Positions 33,344 to 42,420 of a DNA stretch of 64,000 nt are shown here, one piece after another; position 1 is the stretch's first letter, and every line of letters starts with the position of its first letter. Position numbers and translations under genes: made by a program. Location: assembly GCA_002305415.1 (NCBI GenBank), contig DBQX01000083.1, positions 1 through 64,000 of the forward strand, written 5' to 3'. The DNA comes from Actinomycetales bacterium UBA1383 (GTDB lineage: Bacteria > Actinomycetota > Actinomycetes > Actinomycetales > Actinomycetaceae). Below the pieces are notes generated by a model. It saw nothing but the letters and a program-made list of their open reading frames with translations, had not been told where the DNA came from and did no database searches.

Positions 33344-33415
33344 GATGCTGTGGGGTCCCCTGCGGCGCCCAAGTCCTTCCCTCGTCCGGTCCCTCGATCC
33401 CTCACGGAAGGTGTG
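33344..33415 (+). CDS. Possible trpS leader ORF (23 codons, one Trp)
   Basis: An ATG overlapping the end of glgX opens a 23-codon frame beginning MLWGPLRRP and stopping 3 nt before the trpS ATG. Auxiliary TrpRS genes in Streptomyces are reported to be controlled by a Trp-containing leader peptide. Here there is only one Trp codon, no clear ribosome-binding site, and the same bases (TAGGAT, 33341-33346) could instead be the -10 of trpS. Low confidence. Confidence 0.2.
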
Positions 33416-33418
33416 AGC

Positions 33419-34531
33419 ATGTCCAGCGAACCCGATGACCTGCCCGACGCCGACATCGCGGACGCCGTCTCGCCCGACTCCCTGGAGCGGACCAGGCGGC
33501 GGTCCGCCCAGATCGAGGACGAACTCGCCACCGATCCGGCCCGGTTCCGGGTACTGACGGGCGACAGGCCAACGGGTCACCTGCACATCGGCCATTACTT
33601 CGGCTCGCTCGCCAACAGGGTGCGGCTCCAGGACCTCGGGGTCGAGTCCTTCCTCGTGATCGCCGACTACCAGGTCATCTACGACCGCGACGGCGTGGGG
33701 GACATCCAGGACAACGTGCTGAACGCACTGGCGGACTACCTCGCGATCGGCATCGACCCCGCCAGGACAACCATCTTCACCCACTCCTCCGTCCCCGCAC
33801 TCAACCAGCTGCTCCTCCCGTTCCTCTCGCTCGTGAGCGACTCCGAGCTGCGGCGCAACCCGACGGTGAAGGACGAGCTGGAGGGCTCCGGGCGGCCGAT
33901 GACGGGCCTGATGCTGACCTTCCCGGTGCACCAGGCAGCCGACATCCTCTTCTGCAAGGCCAACCTCGTCCCGGTCGGCAAGGACCAGTTGCCGCACATC
34001 GAGCAGACCCGCGTGATCGCCCGGCGCTTCGACGAGCGCTACGGCCGCGCGGTTCCCGCCGAGCCCGTCTTCCCCCAGCCGGAGGCGCTGCTCTCGGCGG
34101 TGCCGCTCCTGCTCGGGATGGACGGAACCAAGATGTCGAAGTCGAAGGGGAACACGATCGAACTCGGCACGGACGCTGACACCACGGCCCGGCTGATCCG
34201 GCGGGCGGTCACCGACGCCGACCGCCACATCACCTTCGACCCCGTCTCGCGTCCGGAGGTGTCCAACCTGGTCCTCCTCGCCGCCCTCTGCCTCGACCGC
34301 GACCCGGTGTCCGTGGCCGAGGAGGTGGGCGACGGCGGGGGTGGCGGCCTGAAGAAGCTGGTGACCGCCGCCGTCAACGAGCGCTTCGCGCCCGTGCGCG
34401 CACGCCGGGCGGAGTACCTCTCCGATCCGGCAATGCTGTGGCAGGTGCTGCGCGAGGGGAACGAGCGCGCGAACGCAGTCGCCGAGGCAACCCTCGACGA
34501 CGTGCGGCAGGCGATGCAGATGGTGTACTGA
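33419..34531 (+). CDS. trpS: Tryptophanyl-tRNA synthetase, auxiliary (TrpRS-II-like) type
   Basis: Charges tRNA(Trp). The 370-residue class I synthetase has HIGH at residues 56-59 (GDRPTGHLHIGHYFGSLANRVRLQD) and KMSKS at about 238-242, followed by KGNTIEL. Housekeeping bacterial TrpRS proteins usually read GNY in place of GHY and continue the KMSKS loop with a DPN-type sequence. This GHYFGSL...NRVRLQD form is the one I associate with auxiliary, indolmycin-resistant TrpRS1 of Streptomyces and TrpRS II of Deinococcus. Whether a second trpS exists is not visible here. The ATG has GGAAGG upstream. Confidence 0.88.
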   Translation: MSSEPDDLPDADIADAVSPDSLERTRRRSAQIEDELATDPARFRVLTGDRPTGHLHIGHYFGSLANRVRLQDLGVESFLVIADYQVIYDRDGVGDIQDNVLNALADYLAIGIDPARTTIFTHSSVPALNQLLLPFLSLVSDSELRRNPTVKDELEGSGRPMTGLMLTFPVHQAADILFCKANLVPVGKDQLPHIEQTRVIARRFDERYGRAVPAEPVFPQPEALLSAVPLLLGMDGTKMSKSKGNTIELGTDADTTARLIRRAVTDADRHITFDPVSRPEVSNLVLLAALCLDRDPVSVAEEVGDGGGGGLKKLVTAAVNERFAPVRARRAEYLSDPAMLWQVLREGNERANAVAEATLDDVRQAMQMVY

Positions 34532-34545
34532 CCCGCACCACGACC

Positions 34546-34575
34546 GGGGGCCCCGCGGATGTCCGCGGGGCCCCC
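34546..34575. terminator. Bidirectional terminator between trpS and glgP
   Basis: A 14-bp perfect inverted repeat (GGGGGCCCCGCGGA / TCCGCGGGGCCCCC) around a TG centre, filling most of the 48-bp gap between converging genes. Confidence 0.8.
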
Positions 34576-34579
34576 GACG

Positions 34580-37159
34580 CTAGGCGTTGGCCACGAGTCC
34601 GAGTTCGGTGTAGTCGGCCATCATCGCGTGGTGCGGCACCACACGCACGGTGTACCCGAACGGCCCGGACACCCCGAGCTCGTGGGAGAGGCGGAAGAGG
34701 TAGCGGCCCCCCTGGAGGTCCTGCGCCAGGGGCATCCCGACCACCCGGAAGTTGGCGATCGTGTCATCCTCACCCACCCGGCCGTAGACGAGCTGCACCT
34801 GCACGTCGGCCGGCGAGAGCTCACCGAGCGCGACGAGGGCGTTCAGGGAGAACGTGTCCCCGATCTGGACCTCGTCAGGCAGGCCCTCCGCCTCGACGTG
34901 CTCCACCCTGACGTGGGGCCACTGGGCCCGCACCCGCGCCTTCCACTCGGCCAGTTCCCGCGCACCCGCGAAGTCGTGGTTCATCTGCCGGTAGGAGACG
35001 GCGGTGGGCGTGTAGAGCCGCTCGACGTACTCACGCACCATGCGGGTGGCCTGCACCTTGGGTCCCAGGTCCGCCAGGGTGTGGCGCATGTTGGCGATCC
35101 AGCGGCGCGGGATGCCGTTCTCGTCCCGGTCGTAGAAGCGCGGCGCCACCACGTTCTCGATGAGGTCGTACAGCGCGGCGGCCTCGAGTGCGTCCCGGCG
35201 TCCGGGGTCCTCGACCCCGTCCGCCGTCGGGATCGCCCACCCGTTCTGGCCGTCGTACATCTCGTCCCACCACCCGTCGAGGATGGAGAGGTTGAGCGCG
35301 CCGTTGAGGGCGCACTTCATGCCGGACGTGCCGGACGCCTCCAGTGGGCGGAGGGGGTTGTTCAGCCACACGTCGCAACCAGGCATCAGGGTCTGGGCCA
35401 TCTCGATGTCGTAGTTCGGCAGGAAGGCGATCCGGTGCCGCACACCCTCGGAGTCCGCGAACTGGACGAGCCGCTGGATGAGCCCGACCCCCTGCTCGTC
35501 GGCCGGGTGGGACTTGCCGGCCACGACGATCTGGATCGGGTGCTCGGGATGGGTGAGCAGCGCGCGGAGCCGGTCGGGGTTGTTGAGCATGAGGGTCAGC
35601 CGCTTGTAGGTGGGCACCCGCCGCGCGAACCCGATGGTGAGGACGTCAGGGTCGAGGATGTCGTCCACCCAGCCCAGTTCGGCGGGAGAGGCCCCGCGGT
35701 CGAGCCACGACTTCCGCACCCGCACGCGCGCCGACTGCACGAGCTTCTCCCGCAGGGTGCGCCGGAGGTCCCACAGCTCGGCATCCGTGATGCCCCGCTC
35801 CTCACCGGAGAGCAGCCATCCCGCACCCGAGGCCAGCTCCTCGGCGGTGAAGCGGGACTCTGCCGCCTGCCCGAGCAGCGGATCGGTCCAGGTGGGACCG
35901 TGCACCCCGTTCGTCACCGACGTGATGGGCACCTCGGAGACGTCGAAGCCCGGCCACATGGCCTGGAACATGCCCCGGGAGACCTTGCCGTGCAGCTTCG
36001 CCACGCCGTTGGCGCGCTTCGAGCTGCGCAGCCCGAGGACCGCCATGTTGAACACGCCGGGGGTCCCACCCTCGAAGTCCTCCGCGCCGAGGGCGAGGAG
36101 TTCGTCCACCGGGATCCCGGGGATGGCGGCGTCGCCGTCGAAGTGGGCGCGCACCAGGTTGGCGTCGAAGCGGTCGATGCCCGCGGGGACCGGGGTGTGG
36201 GTGGTGAAGACGGTGCCGGCCTTCACGGACTCGAGCGCCTGGGCGAAGGTGAGGCCCTCGTGCGCCACCAGTTCGCGGGCGCGCTCGATGCCGAGGAACC
36301 CGGCGTGGCCCTCGTTGCAGTGGTACACCTGCGGGGTCGCCGCCCCCGAGAGCCGGGAGTGGAGCCGGATCGCCTTGATCCCGCCCATGCCGAGCAGCAG
36401 CTCCTGCTGGAGACGGTGCTCCGCCGAGCCGCCGTACAGCCTGTCGGTGACGTGGCGGGCCGCCTCGTCGTTCTCCGGCACGTTGGAGTCCAGCAGGAGG
36501 AGCGGGATGCGGCCGACGCGCGCCAGCCACACCTGCGCGGCGAGCACCCGCGCCCCGGGCAGCGTCAGCATGACGCGCGCCGGCGTCCCGTCGTCCTCGC
36601 GGAGCAGGCTGAGCGGGAGGTTGTCCGGATCGAGGACGGGGTAGGTCTCCGCCTGCCAGCCGTCCCGCGTGAGCGACTGCTTGAAGTAGCCGGCACCGTA
36701 GAGGAGCCCGACGCCCACGATCGGCACCCCGAGGTCGGAGGCCGACTTCAGGTGGTCGCCGGCGAGGATGCCGAGGCCGCCGGAGTACTGCGGGAGCACG
36801 GCGGTGATGCCGAACTCCGCGGAGAAGTACGCGATGGCGTCTGGCTTCTCGTCGACGTCGAAGGACTCCTGGTACCAGCGGGGGTCGGTCAGGTACGCCC
36901 TCAGGTCGTCGTCGGCCTCGCGGACGCGGGCGACGACGTCGGGGTCGCCGGCGAGCTCCTCGAGCCGCTCCACCCCGATCAGTCCCAGCAGGGCGGTCGG
37001 GTCCTGACGGCTCTCCTCCCACAACTCGGGGTCCAGGGAGCGGAACAGTTCGCGGGTGGGCGCGTGCCACGACCAGCGAAGGTTCATCGCGAGAGTGTTG
37101 AGGGGGGCGAGCGCTTCGGGCAGCACGGGCCGGACAGTGAATCTGCGGATGGCTTTCAC
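34580..37159 (-). CDS. glgP: Alpha-glucan phosphorylase
   Basis: Releases glucose-1-phosphate from alpha-1,4-glucans. The 859-residue protein has the N-terminal DUF3417 domain typical of the actinobacterial GlgP type (ALAPLNTLAMNLRWSWHAPTRELF), the phosphorylase core (PQYSGGLGILAGDHLKSASDLGVP; VYHCNEGHAGFLGIER), and the PLP-lysine motif EASGTSGMKCALNGALNLSILDGWW. In organisms with the GlgE pathway this enzyme may instead work on maltosyl-phosphate donors, as reported for some relatives; sequence does not decide. A GTG start lies 7 nt after TACACT, a leaderless arrangement. It diverges from glgE. Confidence 0.94.
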   Translation of the reverse strand: MKAIRRFTVRPVLPEALAPLNTLAMNLRWSWHAPTRELFRSLDPELWEESRQDPTALLGLIGVERLEELAGDPDVVARVREADDDLRAYLTDPRWYQESFDVDEKPDAIAYFSAEFGITAVLPQYSGGLGILAGDHLKSASDLGVPIVGVGLLYGAGYFKQSLTRDGWQAETYPVLDPDNLPLSLLREDDGTPARVMLTLPGARVLAAQVWLARVGRIPLLLLDSNVPENDEAARHVTDRLYGGSAEHRLQQELLLGMGGIKAIRLHSRLSGAATPQVYHCNEGHAGFLGIERARELVAHEGLTFAQALESVKAGTVFTTHTPVPAGIDRFDANLVRAHFDGDAAIPGIPVDELLALGAEDFEGGTPGVFNMAVLGLRSSKRANGVAKLHGKVSRGMFQAMWPGFDVSEVPITSVTNGVHGPTWTDPLLGQAAESRFTAEELASGAGWLLSGEERGITDAELWDLRRTLREKLVQSARVRVRKSWLDRGASPAELGWVDDILDPDVLTIGFARRVPTYKRLTLMLNNPDRLRALLTHPEHPIQIVVAGKSHPADEQGVGLIQRLVQFADSEGVRHRIAFLPNYDIEMAQTLMPGCDVWLNNPLRPLEASGTSGMKCALNGALNLSILDGWWDEMYDGQNGWAIPTADGVEDPGRRDALEAAALYDLIENVVAPRFYDRDENGIPRRWIANMRHTLADLGPKVQATRMVREYVERLYTPTAVSYRQMNHDFAGARELAEWKARVRAQWPHVRVEHVEAEGLPDEVQIGDTFSLNALVALGELSPADVQVQLVYGRVGEDDTIANFRVVGMPLAQDLQGGRYLFRLSHELGVSGPFGYTVRVVPHHAMMADYTELGLVANA

Positions 37160-37332
37160 TCTGGCCAGTGTAGGGGACCAACGTCACTCGCCCTGCCCGC
37201 ACGTGCTCCGCCCGGATGAGATTCGGACCACATGGGCCGCCCCACCTCGTGCTGACGCCCGGCACCGCGCGTTGCGCCAAGAATCCCCCCGGACCCCATG
37301 CGCGCGGGCAGGTTGGCTAGTAGCTTGCAGAT
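37160..37332. promoter_or_regulatory. Divergent glgP-glgE promoter region
   Basis: A 173-bp gap. On the minus strand TACACT (37167-37172) is 7 nt before the glgP GTG. On the plus strand TAGCTT (37321-37326) is 6 nt before the glgE GTG. Both transcripts look leaderless. The middle 140 bp hold no other feature I recognise, but it is the obvious place for co-regulation of glucan synthesis and breakdown. Confidence 0.5.
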
Positions 37333-39357
37333 GTGAGCACGACGAGCCCCTCCCTGTTCCCTGCCATGCCGGCGCGAGCAATCGGCCGTATCCCTGTGAC
37401 GGAGGTCTTCCCCGTCATCGAGGACGGGCAATGGCCCGCGAAGGGGACCGTGGGCGAGCCCTTCCCGGTGCGGGCGACCGTCTTCCGCGAGGGGCACGAC
37501 GCCGTCGCCGCCACCGCCGTCCTCATCGCACCGGACGGCACCGACCACTCGTGGGCACCGATGCGCGACATCGCGAAGGGCCTCGACCGCTACGAGGCGT
37601 GGTTGTGCCCGGACGCTCCCGGCCTGTGGGGGTTCCGGGTCGAGGGCTGGTCGGATCCCTATGCCACGTGGGTGCACGACGCCACGATCAAGGTCGACGC
37701 CGGTGTCGACGTCGAGCTCATGCTCACCGAGGGCGCGCGGCTGCTCACGCGCGCCGCCGACCGGGACCTGCCCGACGACGTCGTCGCCGTCCTCCGCACC
37801 GCCGCGGCGATCCTCGCCGACACCACCCGTGACCCCGCCGACCGCCTGGCGGCCGGACTCTCGGAGGACGTGGTGCGCGTGCTGGGCGACCACCCGCTCC
37901 GCGACATGGTCTCGCCGTCGGTGGCCTACCCGTTGCAGGTGGACCGCCGGCTCGCGCAGACGGGCGCCTGGTACGAGATGTTCCCCCGCTCCGAGGGCGC
38001 CTACTTCGACCAGATGACCGGCCGCTGGGTCTCGGGGACCTTCCGCACGGCGATGGAACGGATCGACGCCATCGCCGCGATGGGCTTCGACGTCCTGTAC
38101 CTCACGCCCATCCACCCGATCGGGACCACGAACCGCAAGGGCCGCAACAACACCCTCCACGCGAAGCCCGGGGACCCGGGCTCGCCCTACGGGATCGGCT
38201 CGGAGGCGGGCGGGCACGACGCGATCCACCCCGAGCTGGGTACCTTCGAGGACTTCGACGCCTTCGTCGCCCGCGCCAGGGAACGCGGAATGGAGGTGGC
38301 CCTCGACATCGCGCTGCAGTGCTCCCCCGACCACCCGTGGGTGCGCGACCACCCGGAGTGGTTCACCACCCGCGCGGACGGGACGATCGCCTTCGCCGAG
38401 AACCCGCCGAAGAAGTACCAGGACATCTACCCGCTGAACTTCGACAACGACCCCGAGGGCATCTACGTGGCCATCCGCGACATGCTCGAGCTCTGGGTCT
38501 CCCACGGCGTCACCCTCTTCCGCGTGGACAACCCGCACACCAAGGCACTCGTGTTCTGGCAGCGCCTCCTGACCGAGTTCCGCGAGAAGCACCCCGAGGT
38601 GGTCTTCCTCGCCGAGGCCTTCACGCGGCCCGCCATGATGCGCACGCTCGGGGCGGTCGGGTTCCACCAGTCCTACACGTACTTCGCGTGGCGCAACACC
38701 AAGTGGGAGCTGTCGGAGTACCTCACGGAGGTCGCCACCCAGACGTCGCACATGCTGCGGCCGGCGTTCTGGCCGACCACCCACGACATCCTCACCCCGT
38801 TCATGCAGCAGGGCGGGACGGCGGCCTTCGCGCTGCGCGCCGTCCTGGCGGCCACGGGCGCACCGACCTACGGCATCTACTCGGGCTACGAGTTCGTCGA
38901 GAACGTGGCGAGGCCGGGGGTCGAGGAGCAGATCGACAACGAGAAGTACGAGTTCAAGCCGCGGGACTGGAGCCGTGCGAACGACGCCGGCCTGGCGATG
39001 CTCCTCGGCACGCTGAACTGGATCCGCCGCCAGCACCCCGCGCTGCAGCAGCTGCACCAGCTCACGATCCACCCGACGTCGAACGACTTCGTCCTCGCGT
39101 TCTCCAAGCGCATCGAGGCGCGGTTCTCGCCCACGGGCGCCGACGACACCGTGCTCGTCATCGTCAACCTCGATCCGTTCCTGACCCACGAGTCGACGGT
39201 GTACCTCGACATGGAGGCGCTCGGGCTCGATCCGGCGCAGCCCTTCCGCGTCCACGACGAGCTCGGCAACTCCGACCACCAATGGTCCGCGACACCCTGG
39301 GTCCGGCTGGATCCGCGGGTCCAGGTCGCGCACGTCATGGCAGTGAGGAGCCTGTGA
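37333..39357 (+). CDS. glgE: Alpha-1,4-glucan:maltose-1-phosphate maltosyltransferase
   Basis: Extends alpha-1,4-glucan with maltosyl units from maltose-1-phosphate. The 674-residue protein has the N-terminal domain (RIPVTEVFPVIEDGQWPAKGTVGEPFPV), a helical domain S insert, and the GH13_3 barrel: LTPIHPIGTTNRKGRNN, the nucleophile Asp in VTLFRVDNPHTKAL, the acid/base Glu in VVFLAEAFTRPAMM, and YEFVENVARPGVEEQIDNEKYE. Its stop overlaps the treS start (GTGA), opening a coupled glgE-treS-mak-glgB operon. The GTG start is 6 nt after TAGCTT. Confidence 0.96.
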   Translation: MSTTSPSLFPAMPARAIGRIPVTEVFPVIEDGQWPAKGTVGEPFPVRATVFREGHDAVAATAVLIAPDGTDHSWAPMRDIAKGLDRYEAWLCPDAPGLWGFRVEGWSDPYATWVHDATIKVDAGVDVELMLTEGARLLTRAADRDLPDDVVAVLRTAAAILADTTRDPADRLAAGLSEDVVRVLGDHPLRDMVSPSVAYPLQVDRRLAQTGAWYEMFPRSEGAYFDQMTGRWVSGTFRTAMERIDAIAAMGFDVLYLTPIHPIGTTNRKGRNNTLHAKPGDPGSPYGIGSEAGGHDAIHPELGTFEDFDAFVARARERGMEVALDIALQCSPDHPWVRDHPEWFTTRADGTIAFAENPPKKYQDIYPLNFDNDPEGIYVAIRDMLELWVSHGVTLFRVDNPHTKALVFWQRLLTEFREKHPEVVFLAEAFTRPAMMRTLGAVGFHQSYTYFAWRNTKWELSEYLTEVATQTSHMLRPAFWPTTHDILTPFMQQGGTAAFALRAVLAATGAPTYGIYSGYEFVENVARPGVEEQIDNEKYEFKPRDWSRANDAGLAMLLGTLNWIRRQHPALQQLHQLTIHPTSNDFVLAFSKRIEARFSPTGADDTVLVIVNLDPFLTHESTVYLDMEALGLDPAQPFRVHDELGNSDHQWSATPWVRLDPRVQVAHVMAVRSL

Positions 39358-41063
39358 CCCAGATCCCGATCACGGTCCCCACGTCGGCGATCCTCGCCGG
39401 CGTCCGCAATCACGGCAGGAAGCCGGTCGAGCCGGACCCTGACTGGTTCAAGACCGCCGTGTTCTACGAGGTGGTGCTGCGTGCCTTCGCCGATTCGGAT
39501 GGCGACGGCACCGGTGACCTCCGCGGGCTCATCGGGCACCTCGACTACCTCGCCTGGCTAGGCGTCGACTGCCTGTGGCTCCCACCCTTCTATCCCTCTC
39601 CCCTGCGCGATGGCGGCTATGACGTCGCGGACTACACCGCCGTGGCCTCCCAGTACGGGTCGATGGCGGACTTCGCCGAGTTGATGGAGGCAGCCCACGC
39701 GCGCGGCATGCGGGTGATCGTCGACCTCGTCATGAACCACACCTCGGATGCCCACCCGTGGTTCCAGGCCTCCCGCTCCGACCCGACCGGGCCGTACGGC
39801 GACTTCTACGTGTGGTCCGATGACAACACGGAGTACTCCGACGCCCGGATCATCTTCGTCGACACCGAGGTGTCCAACTGGACCTTCGACCCGGTGCGCC
39901 GCCAGTACTTCTGGCACCGCTTCTTCTCCCACCAGCCGGACCTCAACTTCGAGAACCCGGACGTCCACCGCGCCCTGTTCGACGCCGTGCGATTCTGGTG
40001 CAGGGTCGGCGTGGACGGTTTCCGCCTCGACGCCGTGCCCTACCTCTACGAGGAGGAGGGCACCAACTGCGAGAACCTCCCCCAGACCCACGGGTTCCTG
40101 CGGGACCTCCGCGCGATGGTGGACGAGGAGTTCCCCGGCACGATCATGCTCGCCGAGGCGAACCAGTGGCCGCGCGACGTCGTGGAGTACTACGGCACCG
40201 ACGACCAGCCCGAGTGCCACATGTGCTTCCACTTCCCCGTGATGCCGCGCATCTACTACGCGCTGCGGGAGCAGCGCGCGACCGCGATCCGGGAGATCCT
40301 GGCGGACACGCCCCCGATCCCCGCCGGCGGGCAGTGGGGCACGTTCCTGCGCAACCACGACGAGCTCACCCTCGAGATGGTGACCCCGGAGGAGCGCGCC
40401 GCGATGTACGGCTGGTACGCCGAGGATCCCCGCATGCGGGCCAACATCGGCATCCGGCGCCGTCTGGCGACCCTCCTCAACAACTCGCGTCCGGAGATCC
40501 AGCTCGCCCATGCCCTCCTCCTGTCCCTCCCGGGCAGCCCGTGCCTCTACTACGGGGACGAGATCGGCATGGGGGACAACATCTGGCTGCCGGACCGCGA
40601 CGCGGTGCGCACCCCCATGCAGTGGACACCGGACCGCAACGCGGCCTTCTCCGTGGCCGACCCCGGGAAGGTGTACCTCCCCCCGATCCAGTCGCTCGTC
40701 CACAACTTCACCGGGGTGAACGTCGAGGCCGCCCTCGCCTCCCCCACCTCCCTCCTCCACTGGGTACGCGGCATGCTCACCGTGCGCCGTCTCCACCCGG
40801 TCTTCGGCAACGGCACGTTCGAGATCCTCGAGTCCAGCAATGACTCCGTGCTCGCCTACCTGCGCCGCAACGAGTCGGAGACGGTGCTGTGTGTGGCCAA
40901 CCTGGCCAACACCGCCCGCGCGACCACTGTGGCGCTGAAGGGATTTGGTGGGAACGGGGTTCGGGACATCTTCGGTGGCGCGGAGTTCCCGACGGTTCCC
41001 AGGGATGGCTCATACACGATCACGATCGGCGCCCGCGACTTCTTCTGGCTGGTGGTGGCATGA
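39354..41063 (+). CDS. treS: Trehalose synthase / maltose alpha-D-glucosyltransferase
   Basis: Interconverts trehalose and maltose. The 569-residue GH13_16 protein shows VIVDLVMNHTSDAHPWF, the nucleophile Asp in VDGFRLDAVPYLYEEEGTNCENLP, the acid/base Glu in IMLAEANQWP, and the transition-state Asp in FLRNHDELTLEMV. It is not fused to maltokinase, which follows as a separate gene overlapping by ATGA. In this operon it supplies maltose for phosphorylation by Mak and polymerisation by GlgE. Confidence 0.96.
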   Translation: MTQIPITVPTSAILAGVRNHGRKPVEPDPDWFKTAVFYEVVLRAFADSDGDGTGDLRGLIGHLDYLAWLGVDCLWLPPFYPSPLRDGGYDVADYTAVASQYGSMADFAELMEAAHARGMRVIVDLVMNHTSDAHPWFQASRSDPTGPYGDFYVWSDDNTEYSDARIIFVDTEVSNWTFDPVRRQYFWHRFFSHQPDLNFENPDVHRALFDAVRFWCRVGVDGFRLDAVPYLYEEEGTNCENLPQTHGFLRDLRAMVDEEFPGTIMLAEANQWPRDVVEYYGTDDQPECHMCFHFPVMPRIYYALREQRATAIREILADTPPIPAGGQWGTFLRNHDELTLEMVTPEERAAMYGWYAEDPRMRANIGIRRRLATLLNNSRPEIQLAHALLLSLPGSPCLYYGDEIGMGDNIWLPDRDAVRTPMQWTPDRNAAFSVADPGKVYLPPIQSLVHNFTGVNVEAALASPTSLLHWVRGMLTVRRLHPVFGNGTFEILESSNDSVLAYLRRNESETVLCVANLANTARATTVALKGFGGNGVRDIFGGAEFPTVPRDGSYTITIGARDFFWLVVA

Positions 41064-42325
41064 CGGACGAGCTCCGGCCTCTCCTGGAGGCGTGGATGCC
41101 CCGGCAACGCTGGTACTCCACCAAGAACCTCTCCCCGCGGATCACGGCCGTCGACCTCGAGCCCCTGGCCGAGGGCGACGGGGTGGCGGTGGCCCGGCTG
41201 ATCGCCTGCGACGACGCTCCGCACCACCCTGTGGTCTACCAGGTGCCCGTGACGGTGCACCCCCGACCGGCCGCCGAGCTGGCCGAGGCCGCGCTGATCG
41301 GACGCGTCGCCGACGGCTGGGTGTACGACGGATGTGCCGACCCCCGGCACACCGCCTGGCTCCTGGAGAGGACGGCACCAGAGGTCCAGCTGCGCTCGTC
41401 CCGGGTCCTCTCCGGGGAGCAGTCCAACACCTCCATCATCTGCGACGTCACGGATGGCGCCGGTCGGCCCACCACCCTGATCACCAAGGTGTTCCGGGTC
41501 CTCGCCGACGGCACGAACCCCGACATCGAGTTGCAGGAGGTCCTCAGCCGGGCGGGCACCACCCGGGTGCCCCGCTTCATCGGGGCGCTGCGAGGCGGGT
41601 GGGCCCGGCACGGCACCCGTGAGTCCGGCGACCTCGCCGTCACCCAGGAGTTCATCGGGGGCGCGCGCGACGCCTGGCGGGTCGCCCTCGACTGCATCCG
41701 CACCGGCGACCCCTTCGACGCCGAGGCCCTCGGCCGTGCCACCGCGGAGGTGCACCGGCTCCTCGCCACCGAGCTGGGGACGCGCCCGCCGGACGACGCC
41801 GACCGGGAGGCCATCCTCACGCAGTGGCGCGCCCGCGCAGCGACCGCGTCCGCTGCCGTGCCCGACCTCTCCCCCCTCGCCGACCGGATCGACACCGTCC
41901 TCCGCAGGGGGGCCGGCGCCTCGTGGCCCGCACTCCAGCGCGTCCACGGCGACTACCACCTCGGCCAGGTGATCCACGCCCCCGGTCGTGGGTGGGTCCT
42001 GCTCGACTTCGAGGGAGAGCCGCTGCGCCCGCTCGCGGAGCGCCGGCTGCCCGACCTGGCGCCGCGCGACGTGGCGGGGATGCTCCGTTCATTCGACTAC
42101 GCGGCCGCGTCCGCCGCCGCGCCCGCGTCGTCGACGTGGGCCGCCGACGCGCGCGAGGCCTTCCTCACCGGGTACGCCGCCGAGGGCGCGGACCCCCGGC
42201 GACACGGCGAACTGCTCGCCGCCCTCGAGCTGGACAAGGCGCTCTACGAGGCGCTCTACGAGGCGCTCAACCGGCCGGACTGGCTCTGGATCCCGCTCGC
42301 CGCGATCACCCGGCTGCTTCCCTGA
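41060..42325 (+). CDS. mak: Maltokinase
   Basis: Phosphorylates maltose to maltose-1-phosphate with ATP. The 421-residue protein has the N-terminal cap domain (MPRQRWYSTKNL near the start), a bilobal kinase-like fold with LSGEQSNTSIIC as the glycine-poor ATP-binding loop, the catalytic motif HGDYHLGQVI, and the metal-binding LLDFEGEP. The ATG overlaps the treS stop. It provides the GlgE substrate. The name pep2 is also used for this family. Confidence 0.95.
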   Translation: MTDELRPLLEAWMPRQRWYSTKNLSPRITAVDLEPLAEGDGVAVARLIACDDAPHHPVVYQVPVTVHPRPAAELAEAALIGRVADGWVYDGCADPRHTAWLLERTAPEVQLRSSRVLSGEQSNTSIICDVTDGAGRPTTLITKVFRVLADGTNPDIELQEVLSRAGTTRVPRFIGALRGGWARHGTRESGDLAVTQEFIGGARDAWRVALDCIRTGDPFDAEALGRATAEVHRLLATELGTRPPDDADREAILTQWRARAATASAAVPDLSPLADRIDTVLRRGAGASWPALQRVHGDYHLGQVIHAPGRGWVLLDFEGEPLRPLAERRLPDLAPRDVAGMLRSFDYAAASAAAPASSTWAADAREAFLTGYAAEGADPRRHGELLAALELDKALYEALYEALNRPDWLWIPLAAITRLLP

Positions 42326-42420
42326 CCGGCGCGGCCGCGCCCCCGACCTGCGTGCGAATGGACGTCGCGGCGCGCCCAATCACGTTCACCAGAGCCCCCA
42401 AGAAGTGGGAGAGTAGACCC

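Noticed and set aside
33344..33418. A T-box riboswitch before trpS
   Set aside because: The leader is under 80 nt and lacks the conserved T-box sequence and specifier stem.
31142..34228. A 1028-codon open frame on the minus strand opposite glgX and trpS
   Set aside because: High GC leaves long antisense frames open. It shows no domain, has biased low-complexity composition, and lies opposite two well-supported enzymes.
34559..37219. An 886-codon plus-strand frame opposite glgP
   Set aside because: Antisense shadow of an intact glgP; Val/Arg/Gly/His-rich with no motif.
37156..39333. A 725-codon minus-strand frame opposite glgE
   Set aside because: Shadow frame; glgE has all catalytic motifs on the plus strand.
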